Shown here in pieces: positions 1 through 4,454 of a stretch of DNA of 6,190 bases; positions within the stretch are counted from its first letter, which is position 1, and every line of letters starts with the position of its first letter. A program made the position numbers and the translations under genes. The stretch is from positions 1-6,190 of the forward strand of contig CAMTNN010000095.1 of assembly GCA_947073895.1 (NCBI GenBank), read 5' to 3'. The stretch is from an uncultured cyanobacterium (lineage in GTDB: Bacteria; Cyanobacteriota; Vampirovibrionia; Gastranaerophilales; Gastranaerophilaceae). A model generated the notes under the pieces. The model was not told the origin of the DNA. It made no database searches and saw only the letters and a list, made by a program, of their open reading frames with translations.

Positions 1-372
1 TACGGCTATATCCTTGAAGGAGCTCAAGATAACCCTGCTACAGGTCACGAAAACGATGTTACCTGGTTTACTAATATGGTGAATGCTGGCTATCTATATA
101 TCTATAAACCTGACAAAACCCAGGACGACGGATTCTTACAGGTAAGTGTTGCAACTGATACTAATCTTCAAGAAGTTTCTGATGAATCTTTATTGAAAAA
201 AGCTGAAGCTAAATACGAAGCTGATATGAAGAAAATAGACAAAAAAGACCGTAAATATGATAGCGATTTAGCTGCACTTGAAGCAGAACGAAATGCTATA
301 AGTCAAGAAATGGATACTTTAAAAACAGTTGCAAAAGAAAACGTTGAAAGAACGTTCAAACTATTCAGCTAA
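1..372 (+). CDS. C-terminal part of an unrecognised coiled-coil protein (5' end outside window)
   Basis: The frame is open from base 1 to the TAA at 370-372, giving 123 residues. An internal ATG at 76 has no ribosome binding site, so this is the tail of a longer gene. The first ~50 residues look globular (GYILEG, DVTWFTNMVNAGYLYIY, a short acidic stretch). The last ~65 are rich in Lys, Glu, Asp and Ala with few helix breakers, a likely coiled coil (KKAEAKYEADMKKIDKKDRK, then DLAALEAERNAISQEMDTLK), ending in VERTFKLFS. I associate this tail with a family of lineage-restricted hypothetical proteins in Gastranaerophilales, but that is recollection, not a search result. Function is unknown; a secreted or structural filament-like role is only a guess. 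The 111 bp before ftsZ hold a candidate ftsZ promoter and no strong terminator, so read-through into ftsZ is possible. Confidence 0.75.
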   Translation, partial: YGYILEGAQDNPATGHENDVTWFTNMVNAGYLYIYKPDKTQDDGFLQVSVATDTNLQEVSDESLLKKAEAKYEADMKKIDKKDRKYDSDLAALEAERNAISQEMDTLKTVAKENVERTFKLFS

Positions 373-393
373 CGCGTTTCGTCATTACAAAAT

Positions 394-411
394 GTAAAGT
401 AAGTTCTTTAC
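394..411. repeat. Short AT-rich inverted repeat after the first gene
   Basis: GTAAAG (394-399) and CTTTAC (406-411) can form a 6-bp stem with a 6-nt loop, 21 bases after the stop codon of the first gene. Only two of the six pairs are G-C and no T-run follows, so it is at best a weak terminator or an RNA 3'-end hairpin. Confidence 0.25.
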
Positions 412-413
412 TA

Positions 414-451
414 TTGTCCCTGTTTGCAATAGTATGATATTATATTAATAT
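414..451 (+). promoter_or_regulatory. Candidate ftsZ promoter region
   Basis: Two overlapping sigma70-like combinations are visible: TTGTCC (414-419) with TATTAT (438-443) at 18-bp spacing, and TTGCAA (424-429) with TAATAT (446-451) at 16-bp spacing. Either would start transcription about 25-40 nt before the ftsZ GTG, leaving the Shine-Dalgarno sequence in the leader. The region is AT-rich, so chance matches are easy. Confidence 0.35.
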
Positions 452-470
452 CGTATTGTAGAAGAATTAA

Positions 471-476
471 AAGAGG
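471..476 (+). promoter_or_regulatory. Shine-Dalgarno site that sets the ftsZ start
   Basis: AAGAGG lies 7 nt before the GTG at 484. No comparable purine-rich site precedes the next in-frame ATG at 559. This supports GTG initiation and the 30-residue N-terminal extension of FtsZ. Confidence 0.7.
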
Positions 477-483
477 TTATATC

Positions 484-1647
484 GTGGAAAATTTAGGACC
501 AGATATTTTTGGAAGATCAGACGCAACCCAAAGCCAAACTGCTGATAGTTTAGTTAACATGGCTAACCCTTCAGTTATTAAAGTAATTGGTGTTGGCGGC
601 GGTGGCGGTAACGCTATAAAAAGAATGATAAAAGCAGGTTTAACAGGCGTTGAATTTTGGGAAATGAACACAGATGTTCAAGTTTTGGCATTATCAAATG
701 TTCCAAACAGTAACAAAGTTCAATTAGGTGCTAAACAAACTAACGGTCTTGGTGCCGGTGGTAACCCTCGTATTGGTGAACAAGCTGCTGAAGAAGCTCA
801 ACAAGAAATCGCTGCTGCTTTAGAAGGCGCTGATATGGTTTTTGTTGCTGCTGGTATGGGTGGCGGAACTGGTACAGGTGCTGCTCCTATCGTTGCTAAG
901 ATTGCTAAGGATTTAGGTATTCTTACTATCGGTGTTGTAACAAAACCGTTCTCATTTGAAGGAAAACGCAGAGCTAATCAAGCTCAGCAAGGTCTTGAAA
1001 AATTGAGAGAATCTGTTGATGCGCTTATCGTTATTCCTAATGACAAGCTGCTTGATGTTGTAGATAGAAGAGTATCTCTTCAAGAATCATTCATCGTTGT
1101 TGATGAAGTCCTTCTAAGAGGTGTTCAAGGTATCTCTGATATCATTACAATTCCTGGCTTGATTAACGTTGACTTTGCTGACGTTAAGAGTGTAATGCAG
1201 GCTTCTGGTTCAGCATTGATGGGTATCGGTAGAGGTACTGGCGAAGGCAGAGCTGTAGAAGCAGCTAAGATTGCTATCAACTCTCAACTTCTTGAAACTT
1301 CTATCAATGGCGCAAGCGGTGTTATTGTTAACATCACAGGCGGTCCTGATATGACATTGCACGAAGTTACTGACGCTACAAATATTATTAATGATGCAGT
1401 TCTTGATGATGCTAGAGTTATTATCGGTGCTGTAGTAGATGATAATATTCAAGGCGAAATTCAGATTACTGTAATAGCTACAGGATTCGAACTTCGTTCT
1501 CAAATGCCTATTGAAGAAAAAGTAGAAAGTCGTTCAATAAGTGCAGCTGAATTCTTCAGCGGAGCATTCAATAATACTCAAGCTCCAAAAGCACCTACAA
1601 TGACTAATTTCTCAGAAATTCAGATTCCTGATTTCTTAAGAAAATAG
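484..1647 (+). CDS. ftsZ: Cell division protein FtsZ
   Basis: FtsZ is the tubulin-like GTPase that polymerises at midcell into the Z-ring and recruits the division machinery. The 387 residues are full length. Visible features are a ~30-residue N-terminal tail, the nucleotide-binding loop [10 protein letters not shown] (35-44), the tubulin signature GGGTGTG (126-132), the T7 synergy loop NVDFADV (228-234) that completes the GTPase site of the next subunit, a short variable linker (about 340-378) and a C-terminal peptide IQIPDFLRK (379-387). That peptide matches the conserved tail that binds FtsA/SepF/ZipA-type anchors. VEFWEMNTD (56-64) resembles cyanobacterial FtsZ. The start is GTG with a good Shine-Dalgarno site. 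Neither flanking gene belongs to the usual division and cell-wall (dcw) cluster (no ftsA, ftsQ or murein genes), and the gene ends at its own terminator, so it appears to be a single-gene unit or the last gene of a unit. Confidence 0.98.
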   Translation: MENLGPDIFGRSDATQSQTADSLVNMANPSVIKVIGVGGGGGNAIKRMIKAGLTGVEFWEMNTDVQVLALSNVPNSNKVQLGAKQTNGLGAGGNPRIGEQAAEEAQQEIAAALEGADMVFVAAGMGGGTGTGAAPIVAKIAKDLGILTIGVVTKPFSFEGKRRANQAQQGLEKLRESVDALIVIPNDKLLDVVDRRVSLQESFIVVDEVLLRGVQGISDIITIPGLINVDFADVKSVMQASGSALMGIGRGTGEGRAVEAAKIAINSQLLETSINGASGVIVNITGGPDMTLHEVTDATNIINDAVLDDARVIIGAVVDDNIQGEIQITVIATGFELRSQMPIEEKVESRSISAAEFFSGAFNNTQAPKAPTMTNFSEIQIPDFLRK

Positions 1648-1667
1648 AATTTAAATATATTAATCAT

Positions 1668-1699
1668 AAAGAGACCGATTGTAAAATCGGTCTCTTTTT
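1668..1699 (+). terminator. Rho-independent terminator of ftsZ, probably bidirectional
   Basis: AAAGAGACCGATT (1668-1680) and AATCGGTCTCTTT (1685-1697) form a perfect 13-bp stem with a GTAA loop, and the plus strand ends in five T (1695-1699). It lies 20 bp after the ftsZ stop and immediately beyond the stop of the convergent tspO-like gene. Read on the minus strand, the stem also ends in TTT, so it probably serves both genes. Confidence 0.92.
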
Positions 1700-2087
1700 A
1701 ATTTAACCAATTTAACCCGGTATTTAAATATGTTGCAAAAAGTATCCAAATAAAATATGGTATTAGAAGACCGGCTGCAAGTTTGGAAAATTTTTTAAAC
1801 TCCAATATGTTTAAAAAAACAGTTATATCAAGTAAAATAATTATTAATAGTGCCAACTGAATATTTATTTGTACAAAAAATATCGGGGACCATAATATAT
1901 TTAAAACCATTTGCAGAATAAAATATACATAGCCTTTAAGCTTACTATTTTTGCATTTTATCATTATATATATGACCAGTGCTATAAAAATTGTGGTATA
2001 TAAAAATATCCATGCAGGCGCAAACACTCCTACGGGTGGTGTAAGAGGCGGTTTATGCAATAAATTATACCATTCATAATTAATCAT
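1698..2087 (-). CDS. TspO/MBR-family membrane protein, short form lacking the first helix
   Basis: TspO (tryptophan-rich sensory protein, related to the mitochondrial benzodiazepine receptor) is a small membrane protein that binds porphyrins and other hydrophobic ligands. The 129 residues carry family motifs in order: WYNLLHKP (6-13), PPVGVFAPAW (17-26), LNILWSPIFF (62-71) and LLIPYFIWILFATYLN (107-122). Four hydrophobic segments are visible, at about 21-43, 52-70, 76-97 and 102-122. Typical members are about 150-160 residues with five helices, the first preceding the WY..L.KP motif; here the protein begins right at that motif. An in-frame TAA at 2103-2105, with no alternative start between, rules out an N-terminal extension. 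The Trp usually seen in PP.WVF is Gly. The gene lies 48 bp downstream of prmA on the same strand. No Shine-Dalgarno site is seen; TATAAT sits 6 nt before the ATG. Family assignment is firm; ligand and role are unknown. Confidence 0.88.
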   Translation of the reverse strand: MINYEWYNLLHKPPLTPPVGVFAPAWIFLYTTIFIALVIYIMIKCKNSKLKGYVYFILQMVLNILWSPIFFVQINIQLALLIIILLDITVFLNILEFKKFSKLAAGLLIPYFIWILFATYLNTGLNWLN

Positions 2088-2090
2088 ATT

Positions 2091-2106
2091 ATAATTATAT
2101 AATTAT
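2091..2106. repeat. 16-bp perfect palindrome made only of A and T
   Basis: ATAATTATATAATTAT equals its own reverse complement and lies immediately upstream of the tspO-like start codon. It contains the minus-strand TATAAT (2099-2094) proposed as that gene's -10 box. It could be simply a promoter in AT-rich DNA, or a site for a dimeric regulator. Confidence 0.5.
2094..2099 (-). promoter_or_regulatory. Candidate -10 box for a leaderless tspO transcript
   Basis: On the minus strand TATAAT (2099-2094) ends exactly 6 nt before the A of the ATG at 2087, the geometry that places the transcription start on the start codon. A second TATAAT (2093-2088) directly abuts the ATG. No convincing -35 box is seen at 16-18 bp, and the sequence is almost all A/T, so chance is a real alternative. 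Confidence 0.35.
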
Positions 2107-2135
2107 TTATGGATTTAACATTCGCCAAAGAGATA

Positions 2136-3026
2136 TTATTTTCTAACAACAAAAGATGTCCATTGGTCTTGATGGATTTCTTCAATAATTTGAAGTTTTT
2201 CTCTGTTGATTGCGTCAATTACAACCGGCTTCTTTTCGTCCAATATTCCGCTAAGGGAAAGTATTCCGTTGTCGTTAAGGAGATTTTTTAAATCTCCCAT
2301 TATTTCTGCTAAGACATTATGCAGGATATTAGCGCATACAAAATCGTATTTTTCCGTTAGCTGGTCAGCTGTTTTGAGTTCAAAAACAGCTTCCACACCA
2401 TTGATTTTAGCATTTTCTATGCAAACATCAATAACAGTTTCGTCATTATCACATCCGTAAGCTGTTGATGCGCCAAGTTTCCGCGCTAAAATCGCCAAAA
2501 TCCCTGAACCTGTTCCAATGTCAGCCATTCTAGCTCCCTTTTGCATATATTTTTCAAGAGCTTTCATACATAATTGTGTAGTCTGATGAGTTCCTGTTCC
2601 GAAAGCGCATCCCGGGTCAAGTGTTATTATAACTTCATTTTCTTGAGGAGTGTATTCTAACCAGCTTGGAACAACTGCGATTTTATCTGTTACGTGTGTA
2701 ACAGTCCACTTTTCTTTCCATTTTTTTGACCAGTCTTGATTTTCTTTTTCGTCAAGAGTTAGTTCCCAGCTTCCTAGTTCTTCATCAGTCAATCCGCGAG
2801 ATTTTAAGATTTCGCGCTCTGTGTGAAGTATTTCTTTTAAGTTTTGCGGGTATGAAGTCAAAAATACTTTCAAAGTTCCGCGTGTAGTGGATGTCATTTC
2901 TAAATCCTTATATGCTTCTTCTGCAAGCACTACGCCTTCGCAGTCAAAGTTGGAGAAGAAAATGTCGGATACGATTTCTTCGATATCAGGATTAATTTCA
3001 ATTTTTAGTTCAAAATAATTGTTCAT
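2136..3026 (-). CDS. prmA: Ribosomal protein L11 methyltransferase PrmA
   Basis: PrmA uses S-adenosylmethionine to trimethylate amino groups of ribosomal protein L11. The 296 residues have the family layout: an N-terminal substrate-recognition domain (1 to about 60, starting YFELKIE), a linker, and a class I methyltransferase domain. Landmarks are LDPGCAFGTGTHQTT (136-150), the SAM-binding motif DIGTGSGILAILARKLGA (169-186), acidic residues in GCDND (191-195), CANILHN (231-237), which corresponds to the NI/NP-type catalytic loop, and LSLSGIL (256-262). The frame also reaches an ATG at 3083 (315 residues), but no ribosome binding site precedes it, the extra 19 residues are not family-like, and the ATG at 3026 begins where PrmA proteins normally begin. 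A TATAAT box 6 nt upstream of 3026 suggests a leaderless mRNA. It diverges from rpmI-rplT and probably reads on into the tspO-like gene. Confidence 0.95.
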   Translation of the reverse strand: MNNYFELKIEINPDIEEIVSDIFFSNFDCEGVVLAEEAYKDLEMTSTTRGTLKVFLTSYPQNLKEILHTEREILKSRGLTDEELGSWELTLDEKENQDWSKKWKEKWTVTHVTDKIAVVPSWLEYTPQENEVIITLDPGCAFGTGTHQTTQLCMKALEKYMQKGARMADIGTGSGILAILARKLGASTAYGCDNDETVIDVCIENAKINGVEAVFELKTADQLTEKYDFVCANILHNVLAEIMGDLKNLLNDNGILSLSGILDEKKPVVIDAINREKLQIIEEIHQDQWTSFVVRK

Positions 3027-3032
3027 AAACTT

Positions 3033-3060
3033 ATTATATCTTAAACATTCTTGACTCCAA
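3033..3060 (-). promoter_or_regulatory. Candidate promoter for leaderless prmA
   Basis: On the minus strand TTGGAG (3060-3055) and a consensus TATAAT (3038-3033) are separated by 16 bp, and TATAAT ends 6 nt before the ATG at 3026. A transcript would start on that ATG. This also argues against the upstream ATG at 3083, because the promoter would lie inside that longer frame. Confidence 0.5.
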
Positions 3061-3084
3061 TAGTTTTTTATAATACTATTCATG

Positions 3085-3107
3085 CATAGCCGAAGTATAG
3101 TGCTATG
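3085..3107. repeat. Inverted repeat in the prmA/rpmI intergenic region
   Basis: CATAGC (3085-3090) and GCTATG (3102-3107) are exact reverse complements separated by 11 bases. The spacer and first base of the right arm hold TATAGT (3096-3101), a 5-of-6 match to a plus-strand -10 box that could serve rpmI with a ~50-nt leader, though no -35 box is evident. The repeat could be an operator or a leader hairpin; function is unproven. Confidence 0.3.
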
Positions 3108-3114
3108 GTATGCC

Positions 3115-3150
3115 TTGCTCGGTTTTAGTTAATTAAACTATAAAAGGAGA
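3115..3150 (+). promoter_or_regulatory. rpmI leader: possible promoter and Shine-Dalgarno site
   Basis: AGGAGA (3145-3150) is a good Shine-Dalgarno site 6 nt before the rpmI ATG. Just upstream, TTGCTC (3115-3120) and TATAAA (3139-3144) at 18-bp spacing look like a promoter, but it would start transcription at about 3151 and exclude that site, so a start further upstream is more likely. An imperfect inverted repeat (TTTTAGTT at 3123-3130, AACTATAAAA at 3136-3145, one bulged T) precedes the site and could mask it. I do not recognise a known L20 leader. Confidence 0.45.
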
Positions 3151-3156
3151 AAACAA

Positions 3157-3366
3157 ATGCCAAAAATGAAAACCCACCGTGCAGCAGCTAAGAGATACAA
3201 AGTTACTGGCACAGGTAAAATCACAAGAAGACATGCAGGTATTGGCCACTTGCTTCAACACAAGGCAGAGTCAAGAAAACGTAAGATTTTCGGAGATGTA
3301 GTTATTTCTGAATCTCACGAAAAATTGATTTCTAAAGAGTTACCTTACAAGAAGTATTCAAGATAG
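3157..3366 (+). CDS. rpmI: Large-subunit ribosomal protein bL35
   Basis: bL35 is a small basic protein of the 50S subunit. The 69 residues begin with the family hallmark MPKMKTHRAAAKRYKVTGTGK and continue with a Lys/Arg/His-rich core (ITRRHAGIGHLLQHK, SRKRK) that contacts 23S rRNA. The length fits the usual ~65 residues. The start is fixed by AGGAGA 6 nt upstream. It is followed by rplT after 12 bp, the near-universal rpmI-rplT pair. The usual first gene of the unit, infC (initiation factor IF-3), is absent: the upstream neighbour is prmA, pointing the other way. In many bacteria this operon is repressed by L20 binding its own leader; the leader here is short and I cannot recognise such a site in it. 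Confidence 0.97.
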   Translation: MPKMKTHRAAAKRYKVTGTGKITRRHAGIGHLLQHKAESRKRKIFGDVVISESHEKLISKELPYKKYSR

Positions 3367-3378
3367 GAGTGTTGAACA

Positions 3379-3729
3379 ATGAGAATTAAACGTGGTAATG
3401 TATGTCGCAATAGACACAAAAAAATATTAAAGCTTGCTAAAGGCTTCAAAGGTGCAAGAAGCAGAATCTTTAAAGTAGCTAACTGTGCTGTTATGAAAGC
3501 GCTTAAATACGCTTACAGAGACAGAAGAGCTACAAAACGCAATATGCGTAGATTATGGATTGTTAGAATCAATGCAGCTGTTAGAGAACAAGGAATGAGC
3601 TACTCAAGATTTGTTAATGCTTGCAAAAAAGCTAATATCCAAGTTAACAGAAAAATGTTAGCTGATCTTGCAGTTAATGACAAAGAAGCTTTCCAAGTTG
3701 TTGTAGAAGCAGCGAAGGCATCCCTTTAG
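3379..3729 (+). CDS. rplT: Large-subunit ribosomal protein bL20
   Basis: bL20 binds 23S rRNA and is needed early in 50S assembly. The 116 residues match the family: [29 protein letters not shown] (1-29) forms the long basic N-terminal extension, followed by the helical domain with [17 protein letters not shown] (45-61), MSYSRFV (73-79) and [10 protein letters not shown] (90-99). The normal C-terminus EAAKASL is directly followed by TAG. The Shine-Dalgarno AGGAG (3365-3369) overlaps the rpmI stop codon, with 9 nt to the ATG, so the two genes are probably translated in a coupled way. The reading frame stays open for 34 more codons after the TAG, but the protein is complete without them. ftsZ and rpmI also end in TAG, so recoding of TAG is unlikely. 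The 3' UTR contains a structured GC-rich segment and then a terminator. Confidence 0.97.
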   Translation: MRIKRGNVCRNRHKKILKLAKGFKGARSRIFKVANCAVMKALKYAYRDRRATKRNMRRLWIVRINAAVREQGMSYSRFVNACKKANIQVNRKMLADLAVNDKEAFQVVVEAAKASL

Positions 3730-3834
3730 GCGGAGTGGAGTCTGAATTCAGCGGCGGGAGCCGGTGAACTGAAGACGGAACTTTACGTTGCCGCCGTAGC
3801 AATCTATGATTGCACAGGCGGAAAAGCTCTTTAA
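3729..3834 (+). ncRNA. Candidate structured RNA in the rplT 3' UTR
   Basis: Bases 3730-3829 contain 56 G+C in 100, far above the AT-rich neighbours, yet no gene-like frame with a start and ribosome binding site is present. Nested complementary segments are visible: GGCGG (3729-3733) with CCGCC (3791-3795); GTC (3740-3742) with GAC (3774-3776); TTCAG (3747-3751) with CTGAA (3769-3773); and CGGC (3752-3755) with GCCG (3760-3763) around a GGGA loop. A second hairpin is GCAATC/GATTGC (3799-3804, 3808-3813). CCGCC can instead pair with GGCGG at 3817-3821 or 3753-3757, so exclusive folds are possible. It ends just before a strong terminator and nothing on the plus strand follows it, which argues against a riboswitch for a downstream gene. 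A 3'-UTR-derived small RNA or an L20-binding site is possible. I do not recognise the family. Confidence 0.4.
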
Positions 3835-3850
3835 TATAAGTCTTAAATTT

Positions 3851-3885
3851 AAAAGACGGTGAAAACGAAGTTTTCACCGTCTTTT
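3851..3885 (+). terminator. Strong terminator of rpmI-rplT, probably bidirectional
   Basis: AAAAGACGGTGAAAAC (3851-3866) and GTTTTCACCGTCTTTT (3870-3885) form a perfect 16-bp stem with a GAA loop. The stem ends in TTTT on either strand, so it can terminate both rplT transcripts and the convergent minus-strand gene, whose stop codon is 27 bp away. Confidence 0.92.
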
Positions 3886-3912
3886 GTTATAGAAAAAAGG
3901 AGAAATAAGGAA

Positions 3913-4326
3913 TTACATATCATAAACAAAGTTTTGACCTGTCGTACTTTCTGCAGCTTCTTGTCTCATTGCTTGAGAAGCGAAGAACATCTGTTTTGCA
4001 TAAGTTTGAATTTCTGCGCTATAGACTCTCTGGTCAAAAATGTTTTCATATTTTTCTAAATAATCACCAATAGGGTTTACAACATCGGTTATAAGACCAA
4101 GAGCAGTATCTGCAACTTGCTCCATAACTCTTTTACCAATACCCATTTCAGCTAATTTTTCAGACAAAGTTAGGCTTAACAAACCATTCTGTTGTACAGC
4201 TTGTTCTGCTTGTTCAACAAGTTTGGCTTCCATACGTTCTTCTGCGGCTGCGTGTTGTTTTGTGGGGTCGTAAGTCGCATGTTTGTATGTTTGTAAGAAT
4301 GTATTCAGATTAAATGCTTCTGCCAT
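3913..4326 (-). CDS. Unrecognised helical cytoplasmic protein
   Basis: I do not recognise this protein. From the ATG at 4326 it has 137 residues, no signal peptide, no membrane segment and no Cys. It is Ala/Glu/Gln/Met-rich and predicted mostly helical: a charged stretch around 24-44 (AAAEERMEAKLVEQAEQAVQ), a more hydrophobic middle (LLSLTLSEKLAEMGIGKRVM, then ADTALGLITDVVNPIGDYL) and a helix rich in Gln/Met/Ala (IQTYAKQMFFASQAMRQEAA) before a polar tail ending VYDM. The start is uncertain: the frame also offers ATG at 4365 and TTG at 4374, neither with a ribosome binding site. The TTG overlaps a possible -35 box (TTGAAA) whose -10 partner would put the transcript start just ahead of 4326, and a purine-rich AAAGGA precedes 4326, though unusually close. 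It is convergent with rplT across a shared terminator and divergent from the HETRH gene. Function unknown. Confidence 0.7.
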   Translation of the reverse strand: MAEAFNLNTFLQTYKHATYDPTKQHAAAEERMEAKLVEQAEQAVQQNGLLSLTLSEKLAEMGIGKRVMEQVADTALGLITDVVNPIGDYLEKYENIFDQRVYSAEIQTYAKQMFFASQAMRQEAAESTTGQNFVYDM

Positions 4327-4346
4327 ATCCTTTGTCCCTATATCTT

Positions 4347-4374
4347 GTATTAATGATATCGGCATATTTTTCAA
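4347..4374 (-). promoter_or_regulatory. Candidate promoter for the helical protein gene
   Basis: On the minus strand TTGAAA (4374-4369) and TAATAC (4352-4347) are spaced 16 bp apart. Transcription would start near 4340, giving a ~14-nt leader that contains GGGACAAAGG before the ATG at 4326. The match is moderate in AT-rich DNA. Confidence 0.3.
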
Positions 4375-4402
4375 AAACTTTAGAGTTTTTCTTTAAAGTT
4401 TT
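4374..4402. repeat. 12-bp inverted repeat between two divergent genes
   Basis: AAAACTTTAGAG (4374-4385) and CTTTAAAGTTTT (4391-4402) pair over 12 positions with one G-T wobble and a five-T loop. It abuts the proposed -35 box of the minus-strand gene and lies 52 bp before the plus-strand start at 4455. Because the genes point away from it, a terminator makes little sense; an operator or a 5' hairpin is more plausible. Confidence 0.5.
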
Positions 4403-4454
4403 ACAATTCGTAACATAGTAACAAAAAATTTTATTTAGAAATTTTGCTAAAAGT

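Noticed and set aside
394..411. Hairpin after the first gene as a rho-independent terminator
   Set aside because: The stem has only 6 bp with two G-C pairs and no T-run follows.
1210..1503. 97-codon open frame antisense to ftsZ, encoding an Asn/Ser/Ile-rich product
   Set aside because: It is a shadow of the conserved ftsZ frame, has no ribosome binding site, and its composition is that expected of an antisense frame.
3027..3083. Longer prmA starting at the ATG at 3083
   Set aside because: There is no ribosome binding site, the extra 19 residues do not look like the family, and a good promoter with leaderless geometry lies inside the extension.
3727..3729. TAG recoded as an amino acid
   Set aside because: ftsZ, rpmI and rplT all end naturally at TAG at the expected family C-terminus, so TAG is a stop here.
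3751..3821. Superficial resemblance of GGGAGCCGGTGAA and nearby bases to the core of a cobalamin riboswitch
   Set aside because: The conserved AGTCAGGA..ACCTGCC-type box and the CCCGC.ACTGT segment are absent, and no plus-strand gene follows that it could control.
3674..3877. Minus-strand open frame across the rplT 3' UTR
   Set aside because: It begins inside the terminator stem and ends inside rplT, with no family-like sequence. It exists because the GC-rich structured stretch has few stops.
4327..4374. Upstream starts (ATG 4365, TTG 4374) for the helical protein
   Set aside because: Neither has a ribosome binding site, the TTG looks like part of a -35 box, and the coded stretch is less similar in composition to the rest. 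They are not excluded.
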